A stretch of 39,445 nt of DNA from a virus. Position 1 is the stretch's first letter, and each line of letters begins with the position of its first letter. A model generated the notes under the pieces. The model searched no databases. It had not been told where the DNA came from and saw nothing but the letters and a program-made list of their open reading frames with translations. Of the stretch, positions 8,219-16,719 are shown piece after piece. Both the position numbers and the translations under genes were made by a program. Location of the stretch: positions 1,735-41,179 of IMG/VR virus record IMGVR_UViG_3300030451_002041; one strand, 5' to 3'.

Positions 8219-9625
8219 TCACACATCAGCCTCTTTCAAACGAAGATAAACTACCTGTGCGTCTTTTGCCGCATCGAACAGGTGTGCGCCCCATTTAGTA
8301 AAACGATTAAATGCTGTGCCTCTAGTAATTTGTTCACTGAGACAATACTGTTTGATAACAGAAGCCTTCTTTCGCCACCCCTCACCTTTCTTGTCTAATT
8401 CAACAGGCGAGACTAAGTTGTAAGCAGCCTTCCAATTCTTAGCATGATTAGCCTTCTCGGTTTGCTTAGCGCCCACTTCTACTTCGCCCTCGAGCCATAG
8501 TATTAGATTCTTGAATAAGTCGTAAATGATTTCTTTAGCCATGTCTAAGTGGTCACCAGTGACCACCCACTTCTCATCCATCATGGCTATGTGAGTAGCA
8601 AGAATAACAGAATAGTTCTCCATAGCAGGAACGAATGATGATACCACATTCGCTATGGCGAAGTTTAAGTCATCTAGTAATGAATACAAATCCTCAACTA
8701 AATCGTAGGTGGCTGCATAGAAAGAATCATCAGCAGTAAACACTTCATGCATTACTGACTGAACTAAATCTTCTTGCTCCTCACGAGTCATACCATCCCA
8801 CTCAGCGAATCCAACTTCGGTTAAGTCTAGTATGCGGTCACGCAACCGCTTTTGTAGTCCTTCAAAATATTCAATGATTTCTTCGTATGACAACTTCTGT
8901 TTGGGAGTCTTAGTGAATGCTCTTTCCATACGCTTCATACTCACACCCATACGCCTATCCATATCCCAGTCAGACCAATACAATAGAACACGCTGAAAGA
9001 TACCCTTTGTCAAGACATACTCTTTGACACCCGCAGGAGGGTAGGTAGTAATCCACAGCGACACGAGAGATTCAGTTTCAATACGGCGACCACTCAAGTG
9101 TTTTACGAGTATGTTTGAGTTACTACCGATAGGGTTACACGCTGACTGTAGATACAGAACAGTCTCTTGCGAGTGTTTACCCGGGTTGAGAATGATACTA
9201 CCTTCATCGAAGTTCAATGCTTTTTGACCGGCTAGCATACCTTTTGTTTGAACGGCTACTTCTTCCTTCTTACCGTTCTCATCAACGATAACTTCCTTGG
9301 TAACACCTCCGATAAGACCCGCATCCGAACCCGAGGTATACATATCCTGTTCTAACCCACAATCTTTCAACACATCCCCTATGAATTCCCACGCTACAGA
9401 TTTACCAGTTCTTGAAGGTTGAATCCAAAACACATGCACACGAGGGTCAAGATGGCTAGCATCCCATGGAATACGAATGAAAGGCGCTGCTATTTGTCCT
9501 TGGATATAGAAGAAAGATAACATAGCAGGTATCTCATTGTCTATACTTGTTCTACTAAATCTATCTACATAGCCCTCGAAGAAGGGATATTTCTTTACCG
9601 CAAGGTAGTCTGTAACTTCTCTCAT
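8219..9625 (-). CDS. P-loop ATPase, candidate replicative helicase
   Basis: 468 residues. A Walker A loop is present but with the first Gly replaced: QPSRTGKS, Lys at about 75; a Walker B-type strand KALNFDEGS (D140, E141) follows, then an Asn/Ser-rich sensor-like region and basic residues (LSGRRIE). The arrangement suits a ring ATPase of the AAA+/DUF3987-like primase-helicase type. No MCM or DnaB helicase is seen elsewhere in the window, so this is the best candidate for the fork helicase. It is the first gene downstream of a strong promoter element, with GAGGT before the ATG. Exact family uncertain. Confidence 0.55.
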   Translation of the reverse strand: MREVTDYLAVKKYPFFEGYVDRFSRTSIDNEIPAMLSFFYIQGQIAAPFIRIPWDASHLDPRVHVFWIQPSRTGKSVAWEFIGDVLKDCGLEQDMYTSGSDAGLIGGVTKEVIVDENGKKEEVAVQTKGMLAGQKALNFDEGSIILNPGKHSQETVLYLQSACNPIGSNSNILVKHLSGRRIETESLVSLWITTYPPAGVKEYVLTKGIFQRVLLYWSDWDMDRRMGVSMKRMERAFTKTPKQKLSYEEIIEYFEGLQKRLRDRILDLTEVGFAEWDGMTREEQEDLVQSVMHEVFTADDSFYAATYDLVEDLYSLLDDLNFAIANVVSSFVPAMENYSVILATHIAMMDEKWVVTGDHLDMAKEIIYDLFKNLILWLEGEVEVGAKQTEKANHAKNWKAAYNLVSPVELDKKGEGWRKKASVIKQYCLSEQITRGTAFNRFTKWGAHLFDAAKDAQVVYLRLKEADV

Positions 9626-9642
9626 AACTCTACCTCTTTTAC

Positions 9643-9657
9643 TGCTTTATATACTAA
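9643..9657 (-). promoter_or_regulatory. early promoter (TATA element) of helicase-exonuclease-thermosome operon
   Basis: Minus-strand TTAGTATATAAAGCA. The centre of the TATATAAA box is about 24.5 bases upstream of the helicase ATG, which with usual archaeal spacing would give a leaderless or nearly leaderless message. Identical copies precede other operons. Confidence 0.85.
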
Positions 9658-9685
9658 CCCTGAACATTTGATTTACGATGCTGCT

Positions 9686-10396
9686 TTATAAACCCCGTCT
9701 ACGCCTAACATTTCTTTCAATATGAACAGGTGATTCGCTTGTTAAAGTCTCTACAATCAGTTGTCTTTTCTTATCACCTAAGCCCTTTACTTGTTTAAGC
9801 GACTCAGGAAAACACATCTCCTCTAGGCTACCGCATTTAGTAAGTAACCTTTCTGCTAGTTCAGCACCTACACCCGGTATGGTGAGTAACATATCCACCC
9901 TTACATCGTTAGTAGACACTCTCCTGATAGCATGAGCACCATGCTTACTAGCGGGCTTGTGTAACTTGTTGTGTAGTTTTGTGATGAACATGGCAGCCTC
10001 ACTAATGTTAGCAGTGAAGAAAACTTGGCACTCAAAGTCAGCCATGATTCTAGCGATAGTGCCAGTCAATTCATTCTGCACTCTACTGTGTGTTAGATTT
10101 CTACCTTGCTTCTTAGCGAATGCAACATACTTAGCGATAGAGCCATGGATGACTAGAAAGAAGCGCTCATAATTAGCATCCATGTTGTCGAGTTGCCTCC
10201 ACAAATGACCACTATGACTTGATTGAAATAAATCGGTAACACTTTTTGCTTCTACACACGCAGCACCTAATAGATAATCACCTACTACCAAAGGTTGTCT
10301 TACTACATTAAGCCCTTCCTTCTTAGCCCTTCGTTCTATAGATTCACAAAGAGCACCACGCTCATTAGAGTCAATGATTAAATCAGGCTTCACCAT
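9686..10396 (-). CDS. XPF/ERCC4-type structure-specific nuclease with helix-hairpin-helix tail
   Basis: 236 residues from ATG 10396, which has GGGTGA upstream; a longer frame starts at 10435 but would overlap the previous gene by 53 bases. Nuclease core: LIIDSNERGAL (D9, E12), VVGDYLLG (GDY 39-41) and CVEAKSVTDLFQS, the counterpart of the ERK-x3-D motif with the Arg changed to Ala. The C-terminus carries two helix-hairpin-helix units (TIPGVGAELAERLL and VKGLGDKKRQLIVETL). Such proteins cut branched or flap DNA, and would process forks or recombination intermediates. It closes the clamp-PolB-primase operon. Confidence 0.85.
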   Translation of the reverse strand: MVKPDLIIDSNERGALCESIERRAKKEGLNVVRQPLVVGDYLLGAACVEAKSVTDLFQSSHSGHLWRQLDNMDANYERFFLVIHGSIAKYVAFAKKQGRNLTHSRVQNELTGTIARIMADFECQVFFTANISEAAMFITKLHNKLHKPASKHGAHAIRRVSTNDVRVDMLLTIPGVGAELAERLLTKCGSLEEMCFPESLKQVKGLGDKKRQLIVETLTSESPVHIERNVRRRRGL

Positions 10397-10613
10397 TTTC
10401 TTCACCCTGACTTTTATGATGGTGACAATACCCATCTATTACTATCGCTTTACATCTTTTACCTGATTTAGAAATACCCTTACAGAAGTATTCTTCCGGT
10501 AAATTATCTCTATCACTTAAACATGATAAACAAACAGTGGTTGATTTTTTAACACGACAACCTAAACCTTTACCGCAAATAACACATTGTCGTGCATGTA
10601 TTGTATGTTTCAT
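10383..10613 (-). CDS. small double zinc-finger protein
   Basis: 76 residues with two cysteine clusters: CVICG and CLSCL in the N-terminal half, then a C-x8-C-x7-C-x2-H pattern (FCKGISKSGKRC and DGYCHHHKSQ), a motif common in small phage and archaeal-virus proteins. The ATG directly follows the primase stop with no gap, and its end overlaps the ERCC4 gene by 14 bases, so it is made with primase and nuclease. A DNA-binding accessory role is likely but not shown. Confidence 0.65.
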   Translation of the reverse strand: MKHTIHARQCVICGKGLGCRVKKSTTVCLSCLSDRDNLPEEYFCKGISKSGKRCKAIVIDGYCHHHKSQGEENGEA

Positions 10614-11717
10614 TTAATCACCTATACTACCGTCAAAATAACGGCACTTACCAAGACATAACCCATCGTATTCAAGTGTAGCGCATGACGCTGCTGAGTA
10701 TCCGTTATTACCAGCCCCACCGTAAACTATGTTTTCTACTTGTTCACGAGTAATTCTAGGGTTGTAGTCCACCCACCCTTGCTCTTCTATGATACGAATG
10801 ATTCTCTCCACATGACCTGCTTTTATCTCATTAGCAATAGCATCGGGAGGGAAGAACCAACGAAACCTAGCCGCTAAAAATGAGGCTAAATGGAATCTTG
10901 CTTTGTGTGTAGGGTTACCCTCACCTAGTGCTGACTGAGCCAAGCATGGTAATACTATGATATCACCAAGTGTAATGTCGGGTAAACCATCAACCTTCTC
11001 TACATGTTTTTTGAAAGGACTCTTACGCTGAGCCACAGTGATTTGTATGTTTGTCTGACCATGTTCTATGTATCCACTGATAGGCTCTTGTGCCTTCTCC
11101 ATTAACCCATCATGAGTCAAGTTTAGTATCGAGTCACTATCTAATGGTATGCTCCAACAACCTCTCTTGCTATTGTATGAGTTAGGAATGCGAATCATAC
11201 CCGATGTATCAAACGCTACAGTAGGGTCATTACATGATAGGTTCAGTTTCTTATGCCATGATGATATTAGTTTTCTACCACCCTCTTTTACTCTAGCAAC
11301 ACTGTAACCATCCGAAGGAGTGTGAATGTTCTTTAACGGAATCCAAAAATGAAAGCCACCACCACTAAACCAAACATAGTGCCTAACATCTTCGTGTAAC
11401 AAAAAACGATGTAGCCTTTTAACCTGTTCGTGCATGAACGCAAAGTCCACATCAGCACCACGCTGTTTGAAATCTTTACAATCAAAGTCCATAACGAAGT
11501 GACGGATGATGGGTGTATCGTAATCCACTCTATGGTTTCTAGGTGGCTTGGTCGCTCGGTATCCGTATGCTGTAAAGTAAACATTACCACTACCGTTCTT
11601 ACCTTTCCAGTATCGTTCTAACTCTTCCCAGTTTCTAACACAGTAACGCCCCCCTTGTTTTCCATTGGAGGCTATCTCTAATACCTCACGAGGGAAGTCA
11701 AGTGTGATAAAAGACAT
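10614..11717 (-). CDS. archaeo-eukaryotic primase (AEP), catalytic subunit-like
   Basis: 367 residues. The three AEP motifs are present in order: HFVMDFDCKD (D77, D79), WFSGGGFHFWIP (H123, the S-x-H type motif) and AFDTSGMIRIPNSYNSKRG (D170, with basic residues). The C-terminal end has a Cys cluster (SCATLEYDGLCLGKCRYF), recalling the cysteine-rich C-terminal domain of primase large subunits or a zinc/Fe-S module, so one polypeptide may combine both. It would make the primers for the PolB encoded upstream. One base separates it from the preceding gene. Confidence 0.85.
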   Translation of the reverse strand: MSFITLDFPREVLEIASNGKQGGRYCVRNWEELERYWKGKNGSGNVYFTAYGYRATKPPRNHRVDYDTPIIRHFVMDFDCKDFKQRGADVDFAFMHEQVKRLHRFLLHEDVRHYVWFSGGGFHFWIPLKNIHTPSDGYSVARVKEGGRKLISSWHKKLNLSCNDPTVAFDTSGMIRIPNSYNSKRGCWSIPLDSDSILNLTHDGLMEKAQEPISGYIEHGQTNIQITVAQRKSPFKKHVEKVDGLPDITLGDIIVLPCLAQSALGEGNPTHKARFHLASFLAARFRWFFPPDAIANEIKAGHVERIIRIIEEQGWVDYNPRITREQVENIVYGGAGNNGYSAASCATLEYDGLCLGKCRYFDGSIGD

Positions 11718-11718
11718 A

Positions 11719-11997
11719 TCAATCCCTACTCTCCAAGATATAGACCTGCTTCATTATTTCACTGACAATAGAATTGAATGTGTTTGATATGTTAGGGGAG
11801 GTTAACATTGATGGATGGATAGTTATGTAGAAGCACGATAGAGTTTCTTCGTTGCTAGGTTTGTTTGCCATAACAACGCTGATTCTCTTATGTTTACCAA
11901 CTCTCGCTAGCCGAACATTGAACTCAAGATTAGGCCACTTGACAGAAAGACCCAACCTAATAGTTTCACAAGCAACTTCCAAACCTTCTCTATCCAT
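11719..11997 (-). CDS. 92-residue protein of the replication operon, unknown
   Basis: It begins DREGLEVACETIRLGLSV, an amphipathic helix, followed by alternating strands (FNVRLARVGKHKRISVVMA, SCFYITIHPSML) and a final helix (SNTFNSIVSEIMKQVYIL), an alpha-beta-beta-alpha outline. No catalytic motif seen. It is tightly packed between the Cas4-like nuclease (4-base gap) and primase (1-base gap), with GAGGTGATG before the ATG, which argues for a role with them, perhaps as a primase partner. Confidence 0.6.
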   Translation of the reverse strand: MDREGLEVACETIRLGLSVKWPNLEFNVRLARVGKHKRISVVMANKPSNEETLSCFYITIHPSMLTSPNISNTFNSIVSEIMKQVYILESRD

Positions 11998-12001
11998 AAC
12001 A

Positions 12002-12973
12002 TCACCTCATGTCCTCCGGGTCAATTGCTAAGTCTCCCATCCAAGCAGGGCACATTTCCATAAAGTCGCAATACTCACACTTTCTTTCGTGGGCTTCAGC
12101 AGGGAAATCATCATTCAAGTGTGCGTCTACTACACGCCTGAGTCTATTCTCTACAGTCTTTGGGGCATAACGACCACCCGGGCCTTTTACACTTTCATAA
12201 TCCCACATTGGCCCGTCTCCTCCATTAATACCACCACCGGGGAACTGCCAACCCCAACCAACTACAGGTAGGTATTCTATGTGTGGGCTATGTTCTAACA
12301 TCATACGGTAGAACTGCATTTCAGCACGCATAGAAGAACGCTTACGACCACCCTTCTCTACCCACTTACCAGTCTTTAACTCCATCAAAATGATACCTGT
12401 ATGGTCTGCATCAATGAATATACGGTCAATAAAACCCTTCATGTGTATAGGAACTTCAGTCCCATCACTAGCAACTACTACTCTAGTAGCGTGAATCTCT
12501 ACCTCATTACCAACGGGTAGCCAGTCTCTTGCATTCTGACGCATGTGCATGAGTCTTTCAAATTGCCAGTCACTGTATTGATTCATTTGCGCTCTCTCAC
12601 CATAGATGTAAGGTGTAGGCGGGATAGGCATAGCCTTTCGTAATTCTTTCTTCGCCAACTCAGTATTACCATCAGCGATAAAACTCTCAACTTGAGGTAT
12701 TATCTCAGGCGCTTGCTTCCAAAACCATTCAACAGCATCGTGAACATTACTACCACGAACATGGTAGTCTCTTTCTTCACCACGCAAGCCCAGTATGTTT
12801 TGAAAGTAATACTGTTTAGGACAGAAATCAAATGTGCCTACTGATGACTTAGTGACACGCAGAATCTTGTCATCCATGTCAGGTGACCAGTTGTAGCAAG
12901 ACTTATCGTAAGATTCTAACAACTCAGGATACTGATACTCAGTATCATTCTTTTGATTCGGATTGAACCTCAT
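12002..12973 (-). CDS. Cas4/RecB-type PD-(D/E)XK nuclease with Fe-S cysteines
   Basis: 323 residues from ATG 12973, chosen because GGAGGT lies at good spacing; a TTG at 12988 would place the site inside the gene. Nuclease motifs: KSSVGTFDFCPKQYYFQ (first Cys, C51), HVRGSNVHDAVE (His 78), GFIDRIFID (D183), ILMELKTGKW (E198, K200) and QFYRMML. The end has CEYCDFMEMCP (C299, C302, C308), completing four cysteines for a 4Fe-4S cluster as in Cas4 and AddB. There is no CRISPR array or cas1/cas2 nearby, so it is more likely a replication or end-processing exonuclease of the virus. It overlaps the upstream gene by 29 bases. Confidence 0.88.
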   Translation of the reverse strand: MRFNPNQKNDTEYQYPELLESYDKSCYNWSPDMDDKILRVTKSSVGTFDFCPKQYYFQNILGLRGEERDYHVRGSNVHDAVEWFWKQAPEIIPQVESFIADGNTELAKKELRKAMPIPPTPYIYGERAQMNQYSDWQFERLMHMRQNARDWLPVGNEVEIHATRVVVASDGTEVPIHMKGFIDRIFIDADHTGIILMELKTGKWVEKGGRKRSSMRAEMQFYRMMLEHSPHIEYLPVVGWGWQFPGGGINGGDGPMWDYESVKGPGGRYAPKTVENRLRRVVDAHLNDDFPAEAHERKCEYCDFMEMCPAWMGDLAIDPEDMR

Positions 12974-13298
12974 TCTTCTTACCTCCAAACTTGTTTGTTT
13001 TTATCTTCACAACAGGGGCTTCTTGAGGTTCATCTTCCATAGTTAAACGGAGTAGTATGAAGTATCCAATCAAATCTTCTATAACATCTTTATCAGTTTC
13101 GATGCTATCATTTCCACGCATCAGTCTACTTAGTTTGTCATCTATTCGCACTCTTAAACCAGCATCAGGCCCGAGGTCGCTAAAGAATCGTATAGGGTCA
13201 AATGCACTATCTCCATACTGTTTGTTCTTTTCACCTAGTAAGTTTAGAACCTTAGCCGCAATCTTAGCGCATTTTAATTTAAACGATTCCTCAGTCAT
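12945..13298 (-). CDS. DUF1599 / MazG-like nucleotide-metabolism protein
   Basis: 117 residues, mostly helical: LLGEKNKQYGDSAFDP, then GPDAGLRVRIDDKLSRLMRG and KDVIEDLIGYFILLRL. The pattern K-x3-YG-(D/N)S, then G-x-x-x-R-x-x-D-K-x-x-R and D-x-x-x-D-x-x-G-Y matches the phage family called DUF1599 (nucleotide modification associated domain 1), related to all-alpha NTP pyrophosphohydrolases; the acidic residues suggest Mg-dependent nucleotide handling. The C-terminus is charged (KKNEVQSESKE). ATG 13298 overlaps the stop of the 48-residue ORF (ATGA), and a degenerate promoter copy lies about 32 bases upstream. Confidence 0.7.
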   Translation of the reverse strand: MTEESFKLKCAKIAAKVLNLLGEKNKQYGDSAFDPIRFFSDLGPDAGLRVRIDDKLSRLMRGNDSIETDKDVIEDLIGYFILLRLTMEDEPQEAPVVKIKTNKFGGKKNEVQSESKE

Positions 13299-13441
13299 TT
13301 TTCCTCACCTTTATCTGCTTTGTTACCTTTTATACTAACTTTCTTTACAGTCATACCCCACTCAGTGAGTTTAGTCTGTCTAGTTCCATCAGTATGTAAG
13401 CCCCATTCATTCAATGTTGTTTGTCTTGTTTTATCTTTCAT
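13295..13441 (-). CDS. 48-residue protein with internal tandem repeat
   Basis: Starts ATG 13441 with a strong GGAGGA ribosome-binding site 13 bases after the PolB stop. The sequence holds two copies of a unit: RQTTLNEWGL (6-15) and RQTKLTEWGM (21-30), i.e. RQT-x-L-x-EWG. The end is highly basic (KKVSIKGNKADKGEEK). The stop overlaps the next ATG. The repeated short helix with invariant Trp could be a bivalent peptide binding a partner such as the clamp or polymerase. No known family recognised. Confidence 0.55.
   Translation of the reverse strand: MKDKTRQTTLNEWGLHTDGTRQTKLTEWGMTVKKVSIKGNKADKGEEK
13327..13338 (-). promoter_or_regulatory. degenerate internal copy of the early promoter
   Basis: Minus-strand TTAGTATAAAAG, one base off the common element. 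Its box centre is about 32 bases upstream of the DUF1599 gene ATG, a spacing seen at other copies. It lies inside the 48-residue coding region, so it may be a secondary promoter or chance. Confidence 0.4.
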
Positions 13442-13454
13442 AATTTATTCCTCC

Positions 13455-15893
13455 TTAGATGTATGACTTAGGCACAATGCTACCGGAAGCAACATCTAAA
13501 TCCCAGTCAAGACTCTCATATATTCGCATCAGTTTAGACTTCACCATCACACTCAAAACCTTATCCCAGTCTATCGCATAGTTATCTAACTCTTCTTTGT
13601 TGCGGAATGCAACGAAGTCTACTTTCTTGCGCTCGCCTTTGTATGTGTAGTAATCAGGAACATCATCATAAAACCCTTTAACATACAACCACGATACACT
13701 GTCACCCTTACCCCACTTGTCATCAGGTAACTTGGCAACATGCTCATTGTAATATAAAGCAGCCTTGGCTACCGCAGGTAATGATTTGTAATCGTTGAAG
13801 TCCATTGTTAATCTAGTGGAACAGGCTACATCTTCAATCGGTATGTTCCCATCTATAACATCCAAACTAACTTTTCTAAGCACATCAGTGACACTTGTTT
13901 CATCTTTACCCTCACCTATCATCTGCATGGCTGTCCTTTGTATCTGCTTAGTCAAGCGAGAAGAACTAGATGCTTTGATTTCATATCCGGCAATCTTCAT
14001 TTCACCCTTACTTTTTTCAGGCCACACCTTGATACCAAAGTATCGGTTCTTTACAGGCGCAGTAATCCAATAGTCAAAGTATGCTTCAAGTTCAACTTCC
14101 ATAGTATTGAGTTGTAGATTCTCTTGTGCTGTCTTAGTCAAGTGGTCTGCTAACGATGCTGCTTTATTAAAGGGCACTTGGATGAACGCCGAATCTGTGT
14201 GACCATAGAGTGACTTGTAGCCCTGAGCCTCACTTTCTTGTAGTAGATGATGGATAGCCTCACGCCCTCGATGTGTGATAGCAGCAGCGATATCATTGTC
14301 AATCCACATACCTTGTAGGGCTTTCATCCCAGTCATACCGTATAGAGCATTGACTAGAACCTTAGCAGCAGTCTGCATCATGTCGTATCCTAGTTTCTCA
14401 TCAGGGTCAGTAGACTCACGCATGAGTTTCTTATACTCAGCACGCAGTGCTAGCATCTCCTCTACTACAGAAGGTAACAGCCCCTTTTCTTTTTGACACC
14501 AGTGAGAACCATCGCCAAGTGTTTTGATGCCCTCTCCGGGTGCATCACGCTTGGTTTCATAGGATAGATTATCGCTGAGTATAATGTTAGGATACAGTGA
14601 AGCGTAGTCCACAATGGCTACACCTTCGTGACGACCCGGTATGGGGTCAGGAATGTGAGCAGCAGTGAGTTGTTCACGGCTGACATTTACTGCACTCTTC
14701 GCTTTCTTGTCGGTTCTTCTACCGATAAGTCCTCTAAAGTAACGAGTTACTTTGTGTGTGCTCGCCCACGATACACCACACAATTGTTGAGTTGCTATGA
14801 AGAAATCAAGAGCGTTTAGTTTCTTATCTATGTCACGCAGTAGTGTGGTATCAAGGAGACAGTAATCCACGAAGTCATCCCAGTGCTCAAACCAACCATT
14901 GTGAACAGTCATACCTTCAATCTCTTCTGTAAGTTTACTACCCAAATCTAAAGACTCCGCTATAGTATTCAACCTACGGTTAGGTAGTTGTCCTCTTCCC
15001 GACTTCTGCCATATAGTCTCGAACCCACTACCTGACTTCCATGGCGCTGCTGAATCCCAACACAGTCTACCTTTGATTGGTTGTTGAGTATCCTTGTAGT
15101 GGTCGGCCTTGAACGGTCTAATAACTTGGTCTAGTGGTGAGAGTTGGTCGGGGTCTTTCAGTCTACGCATAAGGTGTGGTAAGTCAGCCCACATCATAGC
15201 ATGGGCTACGAGAATATCAGGGTCACGCTCATGTAGGAAATTGATGAAGCCTTCATGCATAGCAACCTCGCTCGGATAAAGGAATAAATTGTATTCTTCA
15301 TCACGAACTTTTTTCTTCATGCTAATGGTCTTTGGATTATCAATCCAAGCATCATGCGGCCCATTCATCTTACCAAAATAAGGACAATTGGTTCTCTCAT
15401 CAGCCCAAGCAAATACAACAGGTGTGTCGAGGTCGCTATCCACTACAGCCATAACTGTAGTGAAGTCATCTTTAGTATCCCATTCTAAATCGAAATACCA
15501 TACACGAGGTTTGAACTCAGGTAGTTTGTCGGGATACATCTGTAGAAGAAGTTGGTCTAAGTAATTCAAGTCTGCTTCATAAGTAACCATTTCATCTTTG
15601 ATATCCCACAGGTCTGTAGGTCTGTCTACTTCTACTTTCATCAGTTGCTTACCATCTATACCAGTAGCACGAACATCCTGATGTAGAATAACACTAGGAT
15701 GCCGATTGAGCATTCTTGTTAACTTCCAGTTATCTGTATCAGTAGGTATCCAGCAGTGTGGTTTGATGTATTCGTTATCATGAGGCTCTATGTGCTTCTC
15801 ATGCAACACCCCGTCTTTACCACGAGTTCGTATGTATAGATTCGGCTGTCCGAAGTCATCTGTATCAGGTGGGAAATACCAGTCAATAATCAA
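13455..15893 (-). CDS. polB: family B DNA polymerase with proofreading exonuclease
   Basis: 812 residues, the replicative polymerase. Exonuclease motifs: VWYFDLEWDT (D135, E137), ILVAHAMMWADLPHL (D237; His replaces the usual Asn) and FVDYCLLDTTLL (Y344, D348). Polymerase motifs: A EGVAIVDYASLYPN (DYxSLYP 429-435), B KVLVNALYGM (511-520) and C YGHTDSAF (563-570). Motif C has His 565 in place of the first Asp of the usual DTDS, while the metal-binding second Asp (567) is kept. The only usable start is TTG 15893, five bases after the clamp stop, so it is made by read-on from the clamp gene. Confidence 0.97.
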   Translation of the reverse strand: MIIDWYFPPDTDDFGQPNLYIRTRGKDGVLHEKHIEPHDNEYIKPHCWIPTDTDNWKLTRMLNRHPSVILHQDVRATGIDGKQLMKVEVDRPTDLWDIKDEMVTYEADLNYLDQLLLQMYPDKLPEFKPRVWYFDLEWDTKDDFTTVMAVVDSDLDTPVVFAWADERTNCPYFGKMNGPHDAWIDNPKTISMKKKVRDEEYNLFLYPSEVAMHEGFINFLHERDPDILVAHAMMWADLPHLMRRLKDPDQLSPLDQVIRPFKADHYKDTQQPIKGRLCWDSAAPWKSGSGFETIWQKSGRGQLPNRRLNTIAESLDLGSKLTEEIEGMTVHNGWFEHWDDFVDYCLLDTTLLRDIDKKLNALDFFIATQQLCGVSWASTHKVTRYFRGLIGRRTDKKAKSAVNVSREQLTAAHIPDPIPGRHEGVAIVDYASLYPNIILSDNLSYETKRDAPGEGIKTLGDGSHWCQKEKGLLPSVVEEMLALRAEYKKLMRESTDPDEKLGYDMMQTAAKVLVNALYGMTGMKALQGMWIDNDIAAAITHRGREAIHHLLQESEAQGYKSLYGHTDSAFIQVPFNKAASLADHLTKTAQENLQLNTMEVELEAYFDYWITAPVKNRYFGIKVWPEKSKGEMKIAGYEIKASSSSRLTKQIQRTAMQMIGEGKDETSVTDVLRKVSLDVIDGNIPIEDVACSTRLTMDFNDYKSLPAVAKAALYYNEHVAKLPDDKWGKGDSVSWLYVKGFYDDVPDYYTYKGERKKVDFVAFRNKEELDNYAIDWDKVLSVMVKSKLMRIYESLDWDLDVASGSIVPKSYI

Positions 15894-15897
15894 GTAA

Positions 15898-16665
15898 TCA
15901 CGCCCTTTGGTCTACGATAACCAAGACATCATCATCTTTCTCTAGCGCTAGTATGGTAGACTCACCCATGTATACAGTAGCCTCACCACTGCCTAACAAC
16001 GCTATATTATCCATCAACCATGGCCCGAATGTAGATGCTACACTACCCTGCACAGGGCCGGTAGAATCACGCAACTCAAGAGTAGTAAACAGTTTAGTTT
16101 CATGTCGCTTACCTGCCGATATCAAAAATTCATTCTCACTAGCATGAGCAGTCACTTTAAACACAGGGCTACTATTGAGGATACCTCTCATCTTCGAGAC
16201 TGTAGTAAGGTCGTCTAATGTAATAGTGCCCGAGGTATTTAATTCACAATCGTGAAACTTAGTCCACTTAGATTCAATGGCAGCATCTACCAGTTTTTGA
16301 AAGAGCACTGCCTTTGTGTGGCTGACAATAGTTGACGATGTAGGCATGGTAATCTTAGATGACCCACAGGTGAGGTTCAATGTTTTGGCTGAACCTAACT
16401 GAACTATACTTACATTATCACCCTTGGCTGCCTTAAGAAACTGTCTTACCTTCACCAGTTCACTGATAGATAGTGTCCCTGCTTCCTTAACAACACCCTT
16501 CACTTGGCGCTTCTTCCTCAAGTAGTGTGAGATGAAGGCTATGCTAGTCTCCATCCAACCTACACCATCAGTAAGTGAGAACTTAATCTGTAAGTCCTCA
16601 GTATTCTTACCAAAGGCTGATAGATACTCTATGAATTGCTTTCTGTCAATTTGAACTTTAGTCAT
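15898..16665 (-). CDS. sliding clamp (PCNA-like) candidate
   Basis: 255 residues, the length of an archaeal PCNA. It has an N-terminal helix (DRKQFIEYLSAFGKN), repeated beta-alpha units (TLSISELVKVRQFLKAAKG; TITLDDLTTVSKMRGI) and a C-terminal stretch FGPWLMDNIALLGSGEATVYMGESTILALE followed by DDDVLVIVDQ, which mirrors the end of PCNA, where a helix is followed by strands in the form G-x-x-x-V-x-x-G-x-x-x-P-L. Sequence identity to cellular PCNA looks low. The position directly before PolB strongly supports the call. It is the first gene after its own promoter and would tether PolB, loaded by the RFC encoded upstream. Confidence 0.65.
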   Translation of the reverse strand: MTKVQIDRKQFIEYLSAFGKNTEDLQIKFSLTDGVGWMETSIAFISHYLRKKRQVKGVVKEAGTLSISELVKVRQFLKAAKGDNVSIVQLGSAKTLNLTCGSSKITMPTSSTIVSHTKAVLFQKLVDAAIESKWTKFHDCELNTSGTITLDDLTTVSKMRGILNSSPVFKVTAHASENEFLISAGKRHETKLFTTLELRDSTGPVQGSVASTFGPWLMDNIALLGSGEATVYMGESTILALEKDDDVLVIVDQRA

Positions 16666-16682
16666 AATGATACCTCTATTGC

Positions 16683-16697
16683 TGCATTAAATACTAG
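16683..16697 (-). promoter_or_regulatory. early promoter variant of clamp-PolB-primase operon
   Basis: Minus-strand CTAGTATTTAATGCA, the most divergent of the clear promoter copies (TATTTAAT in place of TATATAAA). The box centre is about 24.5 bases upstream of the clamp ATG, as for the helicase and RFC operons. Confidence 0.7.
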
Positions 16698-16719
16698 GTG
16701 GGGGAAATCACACGAAGCG

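Noticed and set aside
9681-9692. A second TATA-like sequence (CTGCTTTATAAA on the plus strand) next to the helicase promoter
   Set aside because: It lacks the TTAG flank, overlaps the end of the ERCC4 gene and has no start at the right distance except a 6-codon ORF at 9667.
12002-12973. Cas4 as evidence of a CRISPR system
   Set aside because: No repeat-spacer array and no cas1, cas2 or effector genes were found; Cas4-like nucleases are common in archaeal viruses.
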